From: an uncultured Eubacteriales bacterium
GTDB lineage: Bacteria; Bacillota; Clostridia; Peptostreptococcales; Anaerovoracaceae
Assembly: GCA_902778585.1 (NCBI GenBank)
Contig: CACYYD010000006.1
Location: forward strand, 29,736-93,735
DNA: 64,000 nt
Direction: 5' to 3'
Below, in pieces: positions 40,922 to 52,497 of this stretch (positions are counted from its first letter, which is position 1; each line of letters starts with the position of its first letter). Both the position numbers and the translations under genes were made by a program. The notes under the pieces are model-generated. The model was given only the letters and a program-made list of their open reading frames with translations. It had not been told where the DNA came from and ran no database searches.

Positions 40922-42325
40922 ATGAAAAACGAAACAAAGAGTAATCTTAAATCTGTAAAGCCGCATAAGCTTACAGCAACCGATCTCCCGTCGGTGCGCA
41001 TCGCCGATGCGTCGTTCCCGGCGCCGTTCAGATCAGGTCTCGAGTATTCGTCGCCGGCACGCGGCACATGGAACATCGTCCAGACGGGCATGCTGGTGCC
41101 TGAATGCCATGAGATCTATGTATGCGCGGCGGGCTGTCTCCGCGGAGTCGTTCTGACAGCTGCAGAGATGGGTCTGATGGACCGCTTCTCGACGGTCGCG
41201 ATCCGGGAGAACAACCTGCTCGAGGGCGACATGGAGACGCTCGTCATCGAAGGCGTTACGGACATCATAGGCAAGCTGCCGAAGAGGCCGCCGGCGATCC
41301 TGGTCCACACGAGCTGCGTGCATCACTTCACCGGCACGGACCTGGATCTCATTTACCGCGAGCTCCGGGAGCGCTTCCCGGACATCGATTTCGCTGACGC
41401 CTACATGAACCCGATCATGCGAAAGAGCGGTCTGACTCCTGACCAGCTGATGCGCCGAAGCATCTACAAGCTGCTGCACGAGCGCGAGGCGGACGGCGAT
41501 ACCGTCTCCATAATCGGCGGCGACATCCCGACCCAGCCGGACAGCGACCTGACGCGCATGCTTGAGCGCGCCGGTCTTACCGTGCGCGAGGTGACGTCGT
41601 GCAAAACATACGATGAATTCCAGAAGATGGCCGAGGCGAAGGCCTTCATTTCTTATTATCCGGACGCGGCTCCCGGCGGGGACGCGCTTGCGGAGAGGCT
41701 TGGCCGCAGCCACTATAAGCTGAAGATGAGCTTCGATTATGACGAGATAGATGAGACCTTTGCGGGTCTGGCAGATCTTCTCGAGGCGGAGACAGGGCGT
41801 ACCGGTCTTAAGCTGACGGTGGATGAGATCTCGGCAAAGCGCGCAGAGTGTGAGGCGGCTCTCGCGGAGACGAAGGAGATCATCGGAGACACTCCGGTCG
41901 TGATCGACTACACATATTTCCCGAGACCGTTCGGTCTGGCGAAGCTCCTGCTGGATCATGACTTCAACGTGACGAAGGTCTACGCGGACAGTGTCCCCGG
42001 GATCGACAGGGAGTCCTTCGAAACACTCAAAACGGAGCGCCCTGACCTTCTGATCTATCCGACGGTCCACGCGGACATGAGGTTCGCGAATACGGCGAAC
42101 ACCGCTGCGGATGAAGAGGGCTGCAAGGTCCTCGCGATCGGCCAGAAGGCGGCGTACTTCGAAAACACAAACAACTTCGTCAATGTGGTCGAGGGCGGCG
42201 GCATGAACGGCTACGAAGCCATCACCCGCACCTGCGCCCTGATGCGCGACGCGTATATAAATAAGAAGGACATGCGCGGGCTGGTCCAGATAAAGGGCCT
42301 CGGCTGCGAGGTCTGCGTGAGGTAG
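40922..42325 (+). CDS. Nitrogenase component-1-like protein A (NifD/NifE-like)
   Basis: 467 residues. The three-domain oxidoreductase fold of nitrogenase MoFe-like proteins is indicated by WNIVQTGMLVPECHEIY, Cys62, Cys68 and Cys72 in the ECHEIYVCAAGCLRG stretch, and ILVHTSCVHH (Cys132, in the place of a P-cluster Cys). FeMo-co ligands of true NifD (the late Cys and His) are not evident. C-terminal GMNGYEAITRTCALM and a Cys pair at the end (LGCEVCVR). It is likely to form a heteromer with the next gene product and be reduced by the NifH-like protein. Confidence 0.85.
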   Translation: MKNETKSNLKSVKPHKLTATDLPSVRIADASFPAPFRSGLEYSSPARGTWNIVQTGMLVPECHEIYVCAAGCLRGVVLTAAEMGLMDRFSTVAIRENNLLEGDMETLVIEGVTDIIGKLPKRPPAILVHTSCVHHFTGTDLDLIYRELRERFPDIDFADAYMNPIMRKSGLTPDQLMRRSIYKLLHEREADGDTVSIIGGDIPTQPDSDLTRMLERAGLTVREVTSCKTYDEFQKMAEAKAFISYYPDAAPGGDALAERLGRSHYKLKMSFDYDEIDETFAGLADLLEAETGRTGLKLTVDEISAKRAECEAALAETKEIIGDTPVVIDYTYFPRPFGLAKLLLDHDFNVTKVYADSVPGIDRESFETLKTERPDLLIYPTVHADMRFANTANTAADEEGCKVLAIGQKAAYFENTNNFVNVVEGGGMNGYEAITRTCALMRDAYINKKDMRGLVQIKGLGCEVCVR

Positions 42326-42343
42326 CGCCGGAGGAATACAGAT

Positions 42344-43585
42344 ATGAAACAGACAGCAAGGATCATTTCAACATATTCGGCCGACGTGATGGGCGTGTGC
42401 TCGGCGCTATTTGAACTGGGCGGGATGGTCGTGATGCACGACGCATCCGGCTGCAACTCGACATACACGACTCACGACGAGCCGCGCTGGTTCGACATGG
42501 ACAGCATGATATACATCTCGGGACTCAGCGAGATGGAGGCCATAATGGGCGACGACGAAAAGCTCATCGGTGACATCGAGGAGGCCGCGGCAGAACTTCA
42601 CCCGAAGTTCATAGCTCTCGCTGGTTCGCCAGTATCCGCGATGACGGGCTTCGACTATGAGGCGGTCGCGTCGGTTATAGAGCTGAGGACCGGCATCCCG
42701 GCGCTAGGTTTTCCGACGACCGGAATGAACACTTACATACACGGCGCGTCGATGGCTCTCGCGGGGATCGCGGAGCGCTTCGTGAAAGCTCCGGGAAACG
42801 CTGCGTCCGGCGGCAAGCGCAATGGCAAAATGCGTATCAACATACTCGGTCTTACGCCGCTCGACTTCTCGACAAACGGCACTGACGCGTCGATCGTTAA
42901 GTGGCTCGAGAGCGGAGGCTTTGAGGTCGTATCGAAGTGGGTGATGGGAAGTACGCTCGAGGAGCTCAGCCGTGCGGCTGAGGCAGACGTGAACCTCGTG
43001 GTCTCGGCATCCGGCTTCGGTGCGGCGAAGGTGCTGTATGAAAAGTTCGGCATACCGTATGCCGTGGGAGTGCCGGTCGGCAATGAGCTTCCGGGCCTGA
43101 TGGCGGATAATATAAGGATAAAGGTTGAAGAATTCGCGCAGGCTCGCGCAGAAGGCGAAGCGCCTCTGAGTTTTGAGGATGCGGAGATCAGCGTGGAGTC
43201 GGGCATTTTCCTGAACGGCCGGAGCAGCGGGGACGGACGCAGCTATGAAGAGGGATTCGTCGCGGTCATAGGCGAGGGCGTCACATCGCTGTCGCTTGCG
43301 AGCTCCATCGAGATGGAATGCGGGATCCCGGCAAAGGTGCTCTGCGCAACGGAGTGTCCGGATGGGATACTGAGAGAGTGCGACCGCATGACTCCGGACG
43401 AGGATGACATAATCCCGGAGCTGAAGGGGGCGTACGCTGTGATCGCCGATCCGATGTACAGACCGATCGTTCCGGAGGGAGTAAAGTTCATAGAGCTCCC
43501 TCACGAGGCGTTCTCGGGAAGGCTTTACAGAGACAGCATCCCGGATCCGGTGAAGGACTTTACTTTTTGTGAAGCTTTAATATAA
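42344..43585 (+). CDS. Nitrogenase component-1-like protein B (NifK/NifN-like)
   Basis: 413 residues. Starts with a cluster-binding region: Cys19 in GVCSALFELGG and Cys37 in MHDASGCNSTYTTHDEPRW. The place of the third P-cluster-type Cys reads LAGSPVSAMTG (Ser95), so at most two of the usual three ligands remain. The rest shows Rossmann-like segments (INILGLTPLDFS, NLVVSASGFGAAKVLYEKFGIPYAVGVPVG). GGAGGA lies before the start, 18 nt after protein A. Last gene of the cluster, followed by a terminator. Confidence 0.83.
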   Translation: MKQTARIISTYSADVMGVCSALFELGGMVVMHDASGCNSTYTTHDEPRWFDMDSMIYISGLSEMEAIMGDDEKLIGDIEEAAAELHPKFIALAGSPVSAMTGFDYEAVASVIELRTGIPALGFPTTGMNTYIHGASMALAGIAERFVKAPGNAASGGKRNGKMRINILGLTPLDFSTNGTDASIVKWLESGGFEVVSKWVMGSTLEELSRAAEADVNLVVSASGFGAAKVLYEKFGIPYAVGVPVGNELPGLMADNIRIKVEEFAQARAEGEAPLSFEDAEISVESGIFLNGRSSGDGRSYEEGFVAVIGEGVTSLSLASSIEMECGIPAKVLCATECPDGILRECDRMTPDEDDIIPELKGAYAVIADPMYRPIVPEGVKFIELPHEAFSGRLYRDSIPDPVKDFTFCEALI

Positions 43586-43640
43586 TGGACATAGAAAATG
43601 AGCTACCGATAGACGGTTAGCCCGAATATTGGTTATCTAA

Positions 43641-43677
43641 GTAACCGCATTCCTTGGCCGGGGCGGTTACTTTCTTT
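43641..43677 (+). terminator. Terminator of the nitrogenase-like cluster
   Basis: GTAACCGC (43641-43648) pairs perfectly with GCGGTTAC (43663-43670), followed by TTTCTTTTGC. Confidence 0.85.
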
Positions 43678-43738
43678 TGCTAAGATTTCGCAGCATAAAA
43701 GAACAGTTGTTCACAGCCCTGTTATCTGATATAATCCC

Positions 43739-45305
43739 GTTTGATTGAATAAAGAATTTCCGCTCAGGCGCAAAAATCGGAAGTTAGTTTTGCACAAAGT
43801 TCCAGTATAATCTGCTAACAAGGTTGACCCTTCCGCACGGGAAAGGAAAAACCATGATCAAAGTAACAGAACATACAGGAACACACCTGACTCTGGATGA
43901 CAGGATCTACATCCAGACAGCGCTTGAACGCGGACTAACCTTCAAGGATATGTCCCGCTATCTCAAGAAGGATCCAACCACTATCTCAAAAGAGATTAGA
44001 AAGCGCAGATTCGAAAAGCCAATGATCGAATCCGGCAAGTATGGCGGACACTGCGCTCTTGAAGACAGTTGCACGATCACAAAACTGTGCTCGCTTGACA
44101 AGTACTGCTTCGGAGAAGGCTACTGCTCCAAATGCAAGCTCACAAATTGCACAATGTATTGCAATCAGTATGTTCCCGGCACATGCCCGAAACTGAAGAA
44201 AGCGCCATATGTCTGCAATGGCTGCCACAGAGTGCGCAATTGCTCATACGACAAAATGTTCTACAGAGCAAAGCATGCTGACGACTCCTATCGCGAGCAA
44301 CTGGTAGAGAGCAGGCGCGGGATCAACCAGACTCCCGATGAACTCGAGCGGATCGATTCTATCGTCAAGCCTTTGATCCTGAAAGGGCAGTCGATCGCGC
44401 ATATATATTCGACGCATGCCCGGGAGCTGCCTTGCAGCAGACGCACTCTGTACAACTACATCGAACGCAACGCTCTTTCCATCAAGAACATCGATCTTCC
44501 ACGCAAGGTCAGATACAAGAAGCGTAAGAAGCGCGATGAGGATAAGCCGATCCCAAAGTACCGGGAAGGCCGCACCTACGAGGACTACCTCAAGTACCTC
44601 GGGGAGCATCCTGAGATCAAGCCGGTCATGATGGACACCGTAGAGGGCAAGGTCGGAGGCAAGGTCCTCCTGACCATCTACTTCTGCAGCTGCCATGTGA
44701 TGCTTATGTATCTCCTTGAGGAGAAGCGTCAGGTGGAGGTCAAAGCGGCCTTTGACACTCTCGAGGCAAGGCTCGGCAGCAGACTGTTCCGCAAGCTGTT
44801 TCCTCTAGTATTGACGGACAACGGGTCCGAGTTTCAGAACCCTCATCTCATCGAACTGGATGATGATGGAGTAGTTCGTACAAGCGTGTACTACTGTGAT
44901 CCGAACAAGTCCTGGCAAAAGGGTCCGATCGAGAAGAACCATGAGTTCATCCGCTACATCATCCCTAAGGGAAAGAGCTTCGACAGGCTCTCTGAAGAGC
45001 AGGTGCTTGCCATGTGCAATCACATCAACAGCTTCGCGAGGGATAGCCTGAACGGATCGACTCCATATGGTCTGGCGCCGTTATTACTTGACAAAAGCTT
45101 TATGAAAAAGCTCGGACTCCACCATGTACCACATGATGAAGTCCTGCTGAAACCGTCTCTCATCAAGAAGTAGAATTTGAAAACAGTGCGGAAGGATCTC
45201 CACGAAACCTTATCTGAGGCGAGTGGAGTAAGACTCAAGCCATCAGAACTAACCCCTGCAATTTCAAGCTATTGACGATGGCTGAACTTAGTTTTGCAAT
45301 CAACG
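43739..45305 (+). mobile_element. IS30-family insertion sequence
   Basis: About 1.57 kb around one transposase gene. Proposed ends carry TTGATTG (43741-43747) and CAATCAA (45297-45303) with weaker pairing inward. A second inverted pair, CCTTCCGCAC (43829-43838) / GTGCGGAAGG (45186-45195), is internal. The element is flanked by a perfect 13-bp direct repeat, CTGATATAATCCC, at 43726-43738 and 45306-45318. IS30 elements usually duplicate only 2-3 bp, so either this one is unusual or the repeat has another origin. A transposase promoter, TTAGTT-16 bp-TATAAT (43784-43811), is internal. Confidence 0.7.
43854..45173 (+). CDS. IS30-family transposase
   Basis: 440 residues from the ATG at 43854, with GGAAAGG upstream. 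The N-terminal helix-turn-helix (TLDDRIYIQTALERGLTFKDM, then LKKDPTTISKEIRKRR) is typical of IS30. A Cys-rich stretch (about 60-125, pairs such as CSKCKL and CNGC) may bind zinc. The DDE catalytic core shows MMDTVEGKVGGKVLLTIYF, LVLTDNGSEFQNP and GPIEKNHEFIRYIIPKG. The frame is intact, so the element could still be active. Confidence 0.93.
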   Translation: MIKVTEHTGTHLTLDDRIYIQTALERGLTFKDMSRYLKKDPTTISKEIRKRRFEKPMIESGKYGGHCALEDSCTITKLCSLDKYCFGEGYCSKCKLTNCTMYCNQYVPGTCPKLKKAPYVCNGCHRVRNCSYDKMFYRAKHADDSYREQLVESRRGINQTPDELERIDSIVKPLILKGQSIAHIYSTHARELPCSRRTLYNYIERNALSIKNIDLPRKVRYKKRKKRDEDKPIPKYREGRTYEDYLKYLGEHPEIKPVMMDTVEGKVGGKVLLTIYFCSCHVMLMYLLEEKRQVEVKAAFDTLEARLGSRLFRKLFPLVLTDNGSEFQNPHLIELDDDGVVRTSVYYCDPNKSWQKGPIEKNHEFIRYIIPKGKSFDRLSEEQVLAMCNHINSFARDSLNGSTPYGLAPLLLDKSFMKKLGLHHVPHDEVLLKPSLIKK

Positions 45306-45315
45306 CTGATATAAT
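45288..45315 (+). promoter_or_regulatory. Hybrid promoter for uvrB at the IS end
   Basis: TTAGTT (45288-45293), inside the right end of the IS, and TATAAT (45310-45315), in the flanking direct repeat, are 16 bp apart. The uvrB ATG starts 7 nt after the -10, so the transcript would be leaderless. The left copy of the direct repeat has TTGTTC (43707-43712) 17 bp upstream of its TATAAT and may be the original -35. Confidence 0.5.
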
Positions 45316-45321
45316 CCCACT

Positions 45322-47300
<1,979 letters not shown>

Positions 47301-47301
<1 letters not shown>

Positions 47302-50174
47302 TGGATAAAAACATAGTTATAAAGGGTGCGCGCGAGCACAACTTAAAGGGAATAGATGTCACGATCCCTCGTGACAAGATGGTGGTGCTTACCGGACTTT
47401 CGGGGTCCGGCAAGTCTTCGCTTGCGTTCGACACCATTTATGCCGAGGGCCAGAAGAAGTACGTGGAGTCGCTGTCTTCATACGCGAGGCAGTTCCTGGG
47501 CCTGATGAAGAAGCCTGATGTCCAGCTTATCGAGGGACTTTCGCCGGCTATCAGCATCGACCAGAAGACCACGAACAAGAACCCGAGGTCGACTGTAGGT
47601 ACAGTCACTGAGATATACGACTATCTGAGACTGCTGTATGCGAGGATCGGCGTCCCGCACTGCCCGGTATGCGGGCGCGAGATAACGAGCCAGAACATCG
47701 ACAGCATAATAGAGAATATACAGAGCCATGAAGAGGGGACGCGCATGACCGTCTTTGCGCCGGTAATAAGGGGACGCAAGGGCGAGCACAAGGCGGTCAT
47801 CGACCGCCTGCGCCGCGACGGCTACACAAGGGTGCGCGTCGACGGCGTGATGTCGCGCCTCGACGAGGGCGACATCGTGCTCGCCAAGAACAACAAGCAC
47901 AATATCGATATAGTCATCGACCGTATCGTCCTCCGTTCCGACAACAGGAGCCGTATAGCTGAGGCTCTCGAACTCGCCATCAAAGAAGGCGAGGGCATCT
48001 GCAGTGTGCTCTTTTCGCCTCCGAAGACATCAGACGACGGCGCTGACGGAAAGATAATAAAAGAAGAAGAGTCGGTCTACTCCACAAAGTTCGCCTGCCC
48101 TGATCACGGCATCGGGCTTGAGGAGATGGAGCCGCGCATGTTCTCGTTCAATGCTCCTTATGGTGCCTGCGAAAACTGCAGCGGACTTGGTTTCACCCTG
48201 CGCATCACAGATGAAGCGGTGGTCACCGACCCTAACAAGAGCATACTCAACGGCGCCATGGGCAACGTCTTCGCGTCGCTCGACGCCATGGGATTCTACC
48301 GCCAGATGCTGAACCGCCTGGCCATAGACCACGGCACGGACCTCAGCGTTCCGTACAAGGCACTCCCGCCTAAATTCAAGGACGAGCTCCTTCACGGCAC
48401 GGGAAGCCGCAGACTCAAGTACACATATGAGAGCCGCTCCGGCAGAGTCTCGCACATGAACCACACATTCGAGGGAGTCATACCGAGCCTCGAGCGCAGA
48501 TGGGGCGAGACCAATTCCGAATACATCAAGAGCAAGATAAGCGACATGATGACCGAGGACGAGTGCCCGGTCTGCAAGGGCCGCAAGCTCAAGGACACAG
48601 TGCTGGCGGTCACCGTAGGCGGCAAGAACATCATGGAGCTCACCGATCTTTCGGTCGTGCAGGCGCTTGAGTTCTTCGAAAAGTTAGAGACAGAGCTCAG
48701 CGAGCGCGACAAAAAGATCAGCAATATGGTGACCAAGGAGATCAAGGCCAGACTCAGCTTCCTGAAGGACGTCGGCCTCGGATACCTCACGCTCAGCCGG
48801 TCGGCGAATACACTGTCCGGCGGTGAGTCGCAGCGCATACGTCTGGCGACCCAGATCGGATCGGGCCTCGTGGGAGTTCTGTACATTCTCGACGAGCCGT
48901 CGATAGGTCTGCACCAGAGCGATAACGACAAGCTTCTGGCATCGCTCCGCAACCTCACCGACATGGGAAACACGCTCATCATAGTCGAGCATGACGAAGA
49001 CACCATGTACGCTGCCGACCACATCGTGGACATCGGTCCGGGTGCGGGCGTGAACGGCGGAGAGCTGGTAGCCCAGGGCACTGTCGAAGACATAAAGAAC
49101 TGTCCTGAGTCTATAACCGGTCAGTACCTCTCGGGCAAGCGCCGCATACAGGTGCCTATGGTGCGCCGCGACGGAAACGGCAAGTACCTCGAGATAATCG
49201 GCGCGGCCGAGAACAACCTCAAAAACATAGATGTAAAGATACCGGCAGGCAAGCTGGTCCTGGTGACGGGAGTATCGGGCTCGGGCAAGTCGAGTCTCGT
49301 GAATGAGATCCTCTACAAGGGAGTCTCACGCATCACAAACCGCACACAGGAGCGCCCAGGCAAGCACAAAGAGATCCGCGGCATCGAGAACTTCGACAAG
49401 GTCATCAACATCGACCAGTCGCCTATAGGCAAGACGCCGCGCTCCAACCCGGCGACATATACCGGCATGTTCACGCACATCCGCAACCTCTTTGCGGAGA
49501 TGCCTGAGGCCAAGGTCAGGGGTTACCAGCCGGGCAGATTCAGCTTCAACGTAAAGGGCGGACGCTGCGAGCACTGCAGCGGCGACGGCATCATAAAGGT
49601 AGAGATGAACTTCCTGCCTGATGTCTACGTGCCGTGCGAGGTCTGCGGCGGCGCGCGCTATAACCATGAGACGCTCGAGGTCAAATACAAGGGCAAGAAC
49701 ATATCAGAGGTCCTCAACATGACGGTCACCGAGGCGATACCGTTCTTCGAGAACCAGCAGAGCATCCTGCGCTACCTGAAGACGCTCGATGATGTCGGTC
49801 TCGGCTACATAAGCCTGGGCCAGCCGTCGACTCAGCTGTCGGGCGGCGAGGCGCAGAGGATCAAGCTTGCGACTGAGCTCTCAAAGAGGAGCACCGGCCG
49901 TACCCTCTACATACTCGACGAGCCAACGACAGGTCTTCACTTCGCGGATGTCGAGAAGCTGCTCTACGTGCTCAACCGTCTGGTCGACGAGGGCAATACC
50001 GTGGTCGTAATCGAGCACAACCTCGATGTCATCAAGCAGGCCGACCACATAATCGACCTGGGCCCTGAGGGCGGCGACAACGGCGGACGCATAGTCTGCA
50101 CCGGCACGCCTGAAGAAGTGGCGGCTGTACCGGAGTCCAAGACCGGCCAGTATCTGAAGCGCATGCTCGAATAG
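47301..50174 (+). CDS. uvrA: Excinuclease ABC subunit A
   Basis: 957 residues, full length. Two ABC modules: the first with [21 protein letters not shown], zinc finger CPVCGREI and the signature [14 protein letters not shown]; the second with [17 protein letters not shown], zinc finger [19 protein letters not shown] with the later CEVCGG, and [15 protein letters not shown] followed by [14 protein letters not shown]. UvrA dimer scans DNA for lesions and loads UvrB. It overlaps uvrB by one base. uvrC is not in the window. Confidence 0.98.
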
Positions 50175-50250
50175 ACCGCATGCGGCCGGCGGCAGCCGGA
50201 CGTATCACAGAACTGAATAATCTGAAAAATCAAACGCGCCTGCCCGGCCA

Positions 50251-50288
50251 TTTTAGGTATGGTTAAGGTTCGCGCGTTTTAATATAAT
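50251..50288 (+). promoter_or_regulatory. PhoB/OmpR-type box and promoter of the response-regulator gene
   Basis: TTTTAG (50251-50256) and GTTAAG (50262-50267) form a direct repeat with 11-nt period. TTTAAT starts 10 nt after the second half (50278), and a better TATAAT follows at 50283-50288. The geometry equals that of the boxes at 53721 and 54832. A hairpin AAACGCGC (50232-50239) / GCGCGTTTT overlaps it and may terminate uvrA. Confidence 0.5.
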
Positions 50289-50358
50289 TGGTAAACAGCA
50301 GGGAGATCATAAAATCGTGAGGTAAGTGTCCCGGAAAGGGCATCCCGGAGGTAAAGGA

Positions 50359-51030
50359 ATGCGCATACTGCTTGCAGAAGACGAAAAGGCGCTGGCTAAG
50401 GCGCTGGTCAAAATATTTGAGGCCAACAACTACTCGATCGACGCTGTCCATGACGGGCAGGAGGCGCTCGACTATCTTGAGGCGGGCAATTACGATGCCG
50501 CTGTTCTGGATATCATGATGCCTAAGGTCGACGGGATCACGGTCCTGAAGAAGCTTCGCGCGTCCGGCTCCGATCTTCCGGTGCTGATGCTCACGGCGAA
50601 GGCTGAGATCGATGATAAGGTCCTCGGCCTCGACAGCGGAGCCAACTACTATCTCACAAAGCCTTTCGACGCGAAAGAGCTGCTTGCGGCGGTCAGGGCG
50701 ATAACACGCTCCGGCAACGAGGTCGACACAAAGCTTAGCTTCGGCAACCTCTCGCTCGACAGGGCAAGCTTTGAGATGTCGACTCCGTCGGGATCAGTCA
50801 AACTGGCCAACAAGGAGTTCCAGATGATGGAGCTTCTCATGGCGAAGCCGGGCAATATTATTTCGGTAGACACTTTCATGGACCACATCTGGGGCTACGA
50901 CACAGACACGGAGAGCAACGTGGTGTGGGTATACGTGTCATATCTGAGAAAGAAACTCACGGCGCTCGGCGCAGACGTCAAGATAAAGGCGACCAGAAAT
51001 GCCGGTTATTCCATAGTCAGTGAAGATTAG
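50359..51030 (+). CDS. OmpR/PhoB-family response regulator
   Basis: 223 residues from the ATG at 50359, preceded by GGAGGTAAAGG. Receiver domain (1-115) with acidic pocket AEDE (6-9), phospho-acceptor Asp51 in VLDIMMPKVDG and the conserved Lys in YLTKPFDAKEL. The C-terminal winged helix (about 125-223) ends YLRKKLTALGADVKIKATRNAGYSI, as in PhoB/OmpR regulators. It should bind tandem direct repeats; such repeats occur upstream of this gene and of the VTC and DUF4956 genes. Confidence 0.95.
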   Translation: MRILLAEDEKALAKALVKIFEANNYSIDAVHDGQEALDYLEAGNYDAAVLDIMMPKVDGITVLKKLRASGSDLPVLMLTAKAEIDDKVLGLDSGANYYLTKPFDAKELLAAVRAITRSGNEVDTKLSFGNLSLDRASFEMSTPSGSVKLANKEFQMMELLMAKPGNIISVDTFMDHIWGYDTDTESNVVWVYVSYLRKKLTALGADVKIKATRNAGYSIVSED

Positions 51031-51039
51031 CAGACAGAC

Positions 51040-52413
51040 ATGATAAAGAAATTAAAGATCAGATTCATAGTGCTCGCGATGGTATCGCTGACAGTCCTGC
51101 TGTCCCTGATAGTCGCGGGCATGAACATAGCGAACTACCGCAATGTCGTAAACAGCGCGGACCAGCGGATCGAAGTGCTCGAAGAAAACTCCGAGCGCCT
51201 TTTCGGCGGTCCGGGTATGGGCATGCAGGATCCTTTCGGCGGCTTCGAAAACGGTGACGGCGATGTTTACGGCAGCCTCGATGATGATGACTTCGATGAC
51301 GGCCGCTTCTTCGGACATGGAGGCGCAGGCGGACCTTCGATGAGCCGCGACGAAGCTGAAGAGTCGAGGTTCTTTACAGTCATTCTCGACAGCAGCGGCA
51401 ACGTCCGCCAGACCAACGTCGACAGGATATATTCGATCGACGCTTCCGAGGCGGAGGAGATGGCAAAGACTGCCGCGGCTTCGGATGAAGACGAGGGCTT
51501 CATCGATGACTTCAGGTATTCCGTTGATGAGGAAAACGGCGTCACGCGTGTCACCTTCCTCGACTGCGGCCGCACGCTGGAGACTTTCCGCGACTTCCTG
51601 AAGGCGAGCGTGCTTATGTCGCTCCTCGGCCTGCTGCTCGTGTTCTTCGTCATACTCTACTTCGCAGGACGCATCGTAAGGCCTGTGGCTGAGAGCTACG
51701 AAAAGCAGAAGCGCTTCATCACCGACGCGGGCCACGAGATAAAGACTCCGCTCGCGATCATCAAGGCAAACCTCGACCTCATGGACATGGAGCTCGACTC
51801 AGCGGAGAGCTCTGACGGGTCGGCAGACATAGCAAAGACTGCAGGTGAACTCCGCGAAAGCCTCGGCGACATAAACGACCAGGTAGTGAGACTGACAGAC
51901 CTCACCAACGACCTCGTCTACCTCTCGCGCATGGAGGAGGGCAGCGGCTCTCTCGTTATGACGGAAGTCCCGCTTTCGGACATCGTCACGGAGACGGTCT
52001 CGTCCTTTGAGCCGCTCGCGGCTGAGAAGGGCAAGGTCATCTGCATGGAGGCGGAGCCGATGGTCACCGTGCAGGGCAGCGTCAAAGAACTTGAGAAACT
52101 TGTATCCATACTGATGGAAAATGCGGTAAAATACTCCGCGGCGCCTGAGATAAAGGTGGACTTCAGAAAGCGCGGCAAGGATGCGGTGCTTGAGATATCC
52201 AACAGGACCGACACCGAGCTCACCAACGAGTCGCTGTCGCACGTCTTTGAGAGGTTCTACCGCACGGACAGCTCGCGCAACTCCGCGACTGGCGGTCACG
52301 GTATAGGGCTTTCGATGGCGAGTGCCATTGTCGGCGCGCATAACGGAAAGATCACTGCCCGCACATCGGACGGGCACGACTTCATCGTAAACGCGTCCAT
52401 ACCGCTTGCATAA
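51040..52413 (+). CDS. Membrane sensor histidine kinase
   Basis: 457 residues. First membrane helix ~8-28, an extracytoplasmic sensor (~30-185) that opens with a Gly/Met/Asp-rich low-complexity stretch (residues ~55-100, including DDDDFDDG), second helix ~190-212, then HAMP-like linker and HisKA with phospho-acceptor His232 in ITDAGHEIKTPLA. The ATPase core has N-box ILMENAVKYS and GHGIGLSMA. The acidic patch could sense cations or antimicrobial peptides; this is inference. It is 9 nt from the response regulator. Confidence 0.94.
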   Translation: MIKKLKIRFIVLAMVSLTVLLSLIVAGMNIANYRNVVNSADQRIEVLEENSERLFGGPGMGMQDPFGGFENGDGDVYGSLDDDDFDDGRFFGHGGAGGPSMSRDEAEESRFFTVILDSSGNVRQTNVDRIYSIDASEAEEMAKTAAASDEDEGFIDDFRYSVDEENGVTRVTFLDCGRTLETFRDFLKASVLMSLLGLLLVFFVILYFAGRIVRPVAESYEKQKRFITDAGHEIKTPLAIIKANLDLMDMELDSAESSDGSADIAKTAGELRESLGDINDQVVRLTDLTNDLVYLSRMEEGSGSLVMTEVPLSDIVTETVSSFEPLAAEKGKVICMEAEPMVTVQGSVKELEKLVSILMENAVKYSAAPEIKVDFRKRGKDAVLEISNRTDTELTNESLSHVFERFYRTDSSRNSATGGHGIGLSMASAIVGAHNGKITARTSDGHDFIVNASIPLA

Positions 52414-52439
52414 GCGGCAAACTAAGAAAGAGAAACACG

Positions 52440-52467
52440 CGCGCAGCTGCAGAAGCGCGGCTGCGCG
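52440..52467 (+). other. GC-rich hairpin between the kinase and DUF4317 genes
   Basis: CGCGCAGC (52440-52447) pairs with GCTGCGCG (52460-52467), followed by ATTAAATTG. It could attenuate read-through from the two-component system. Confidence 0.35.
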
Positions 52468-52497
52468 ATTAAATTGCTGTTTGAAGGAAGGAAGAAA

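Noticed and set aside
39869..43585. True nitrogen fixation (nif) genes
   Set aside because: FeMo-co ligands are not evident, one component-1 protein lacks a P-cluster Cys, and no nifB, nifE/N or nifV is present; the proteins are only nitrogenase-like.
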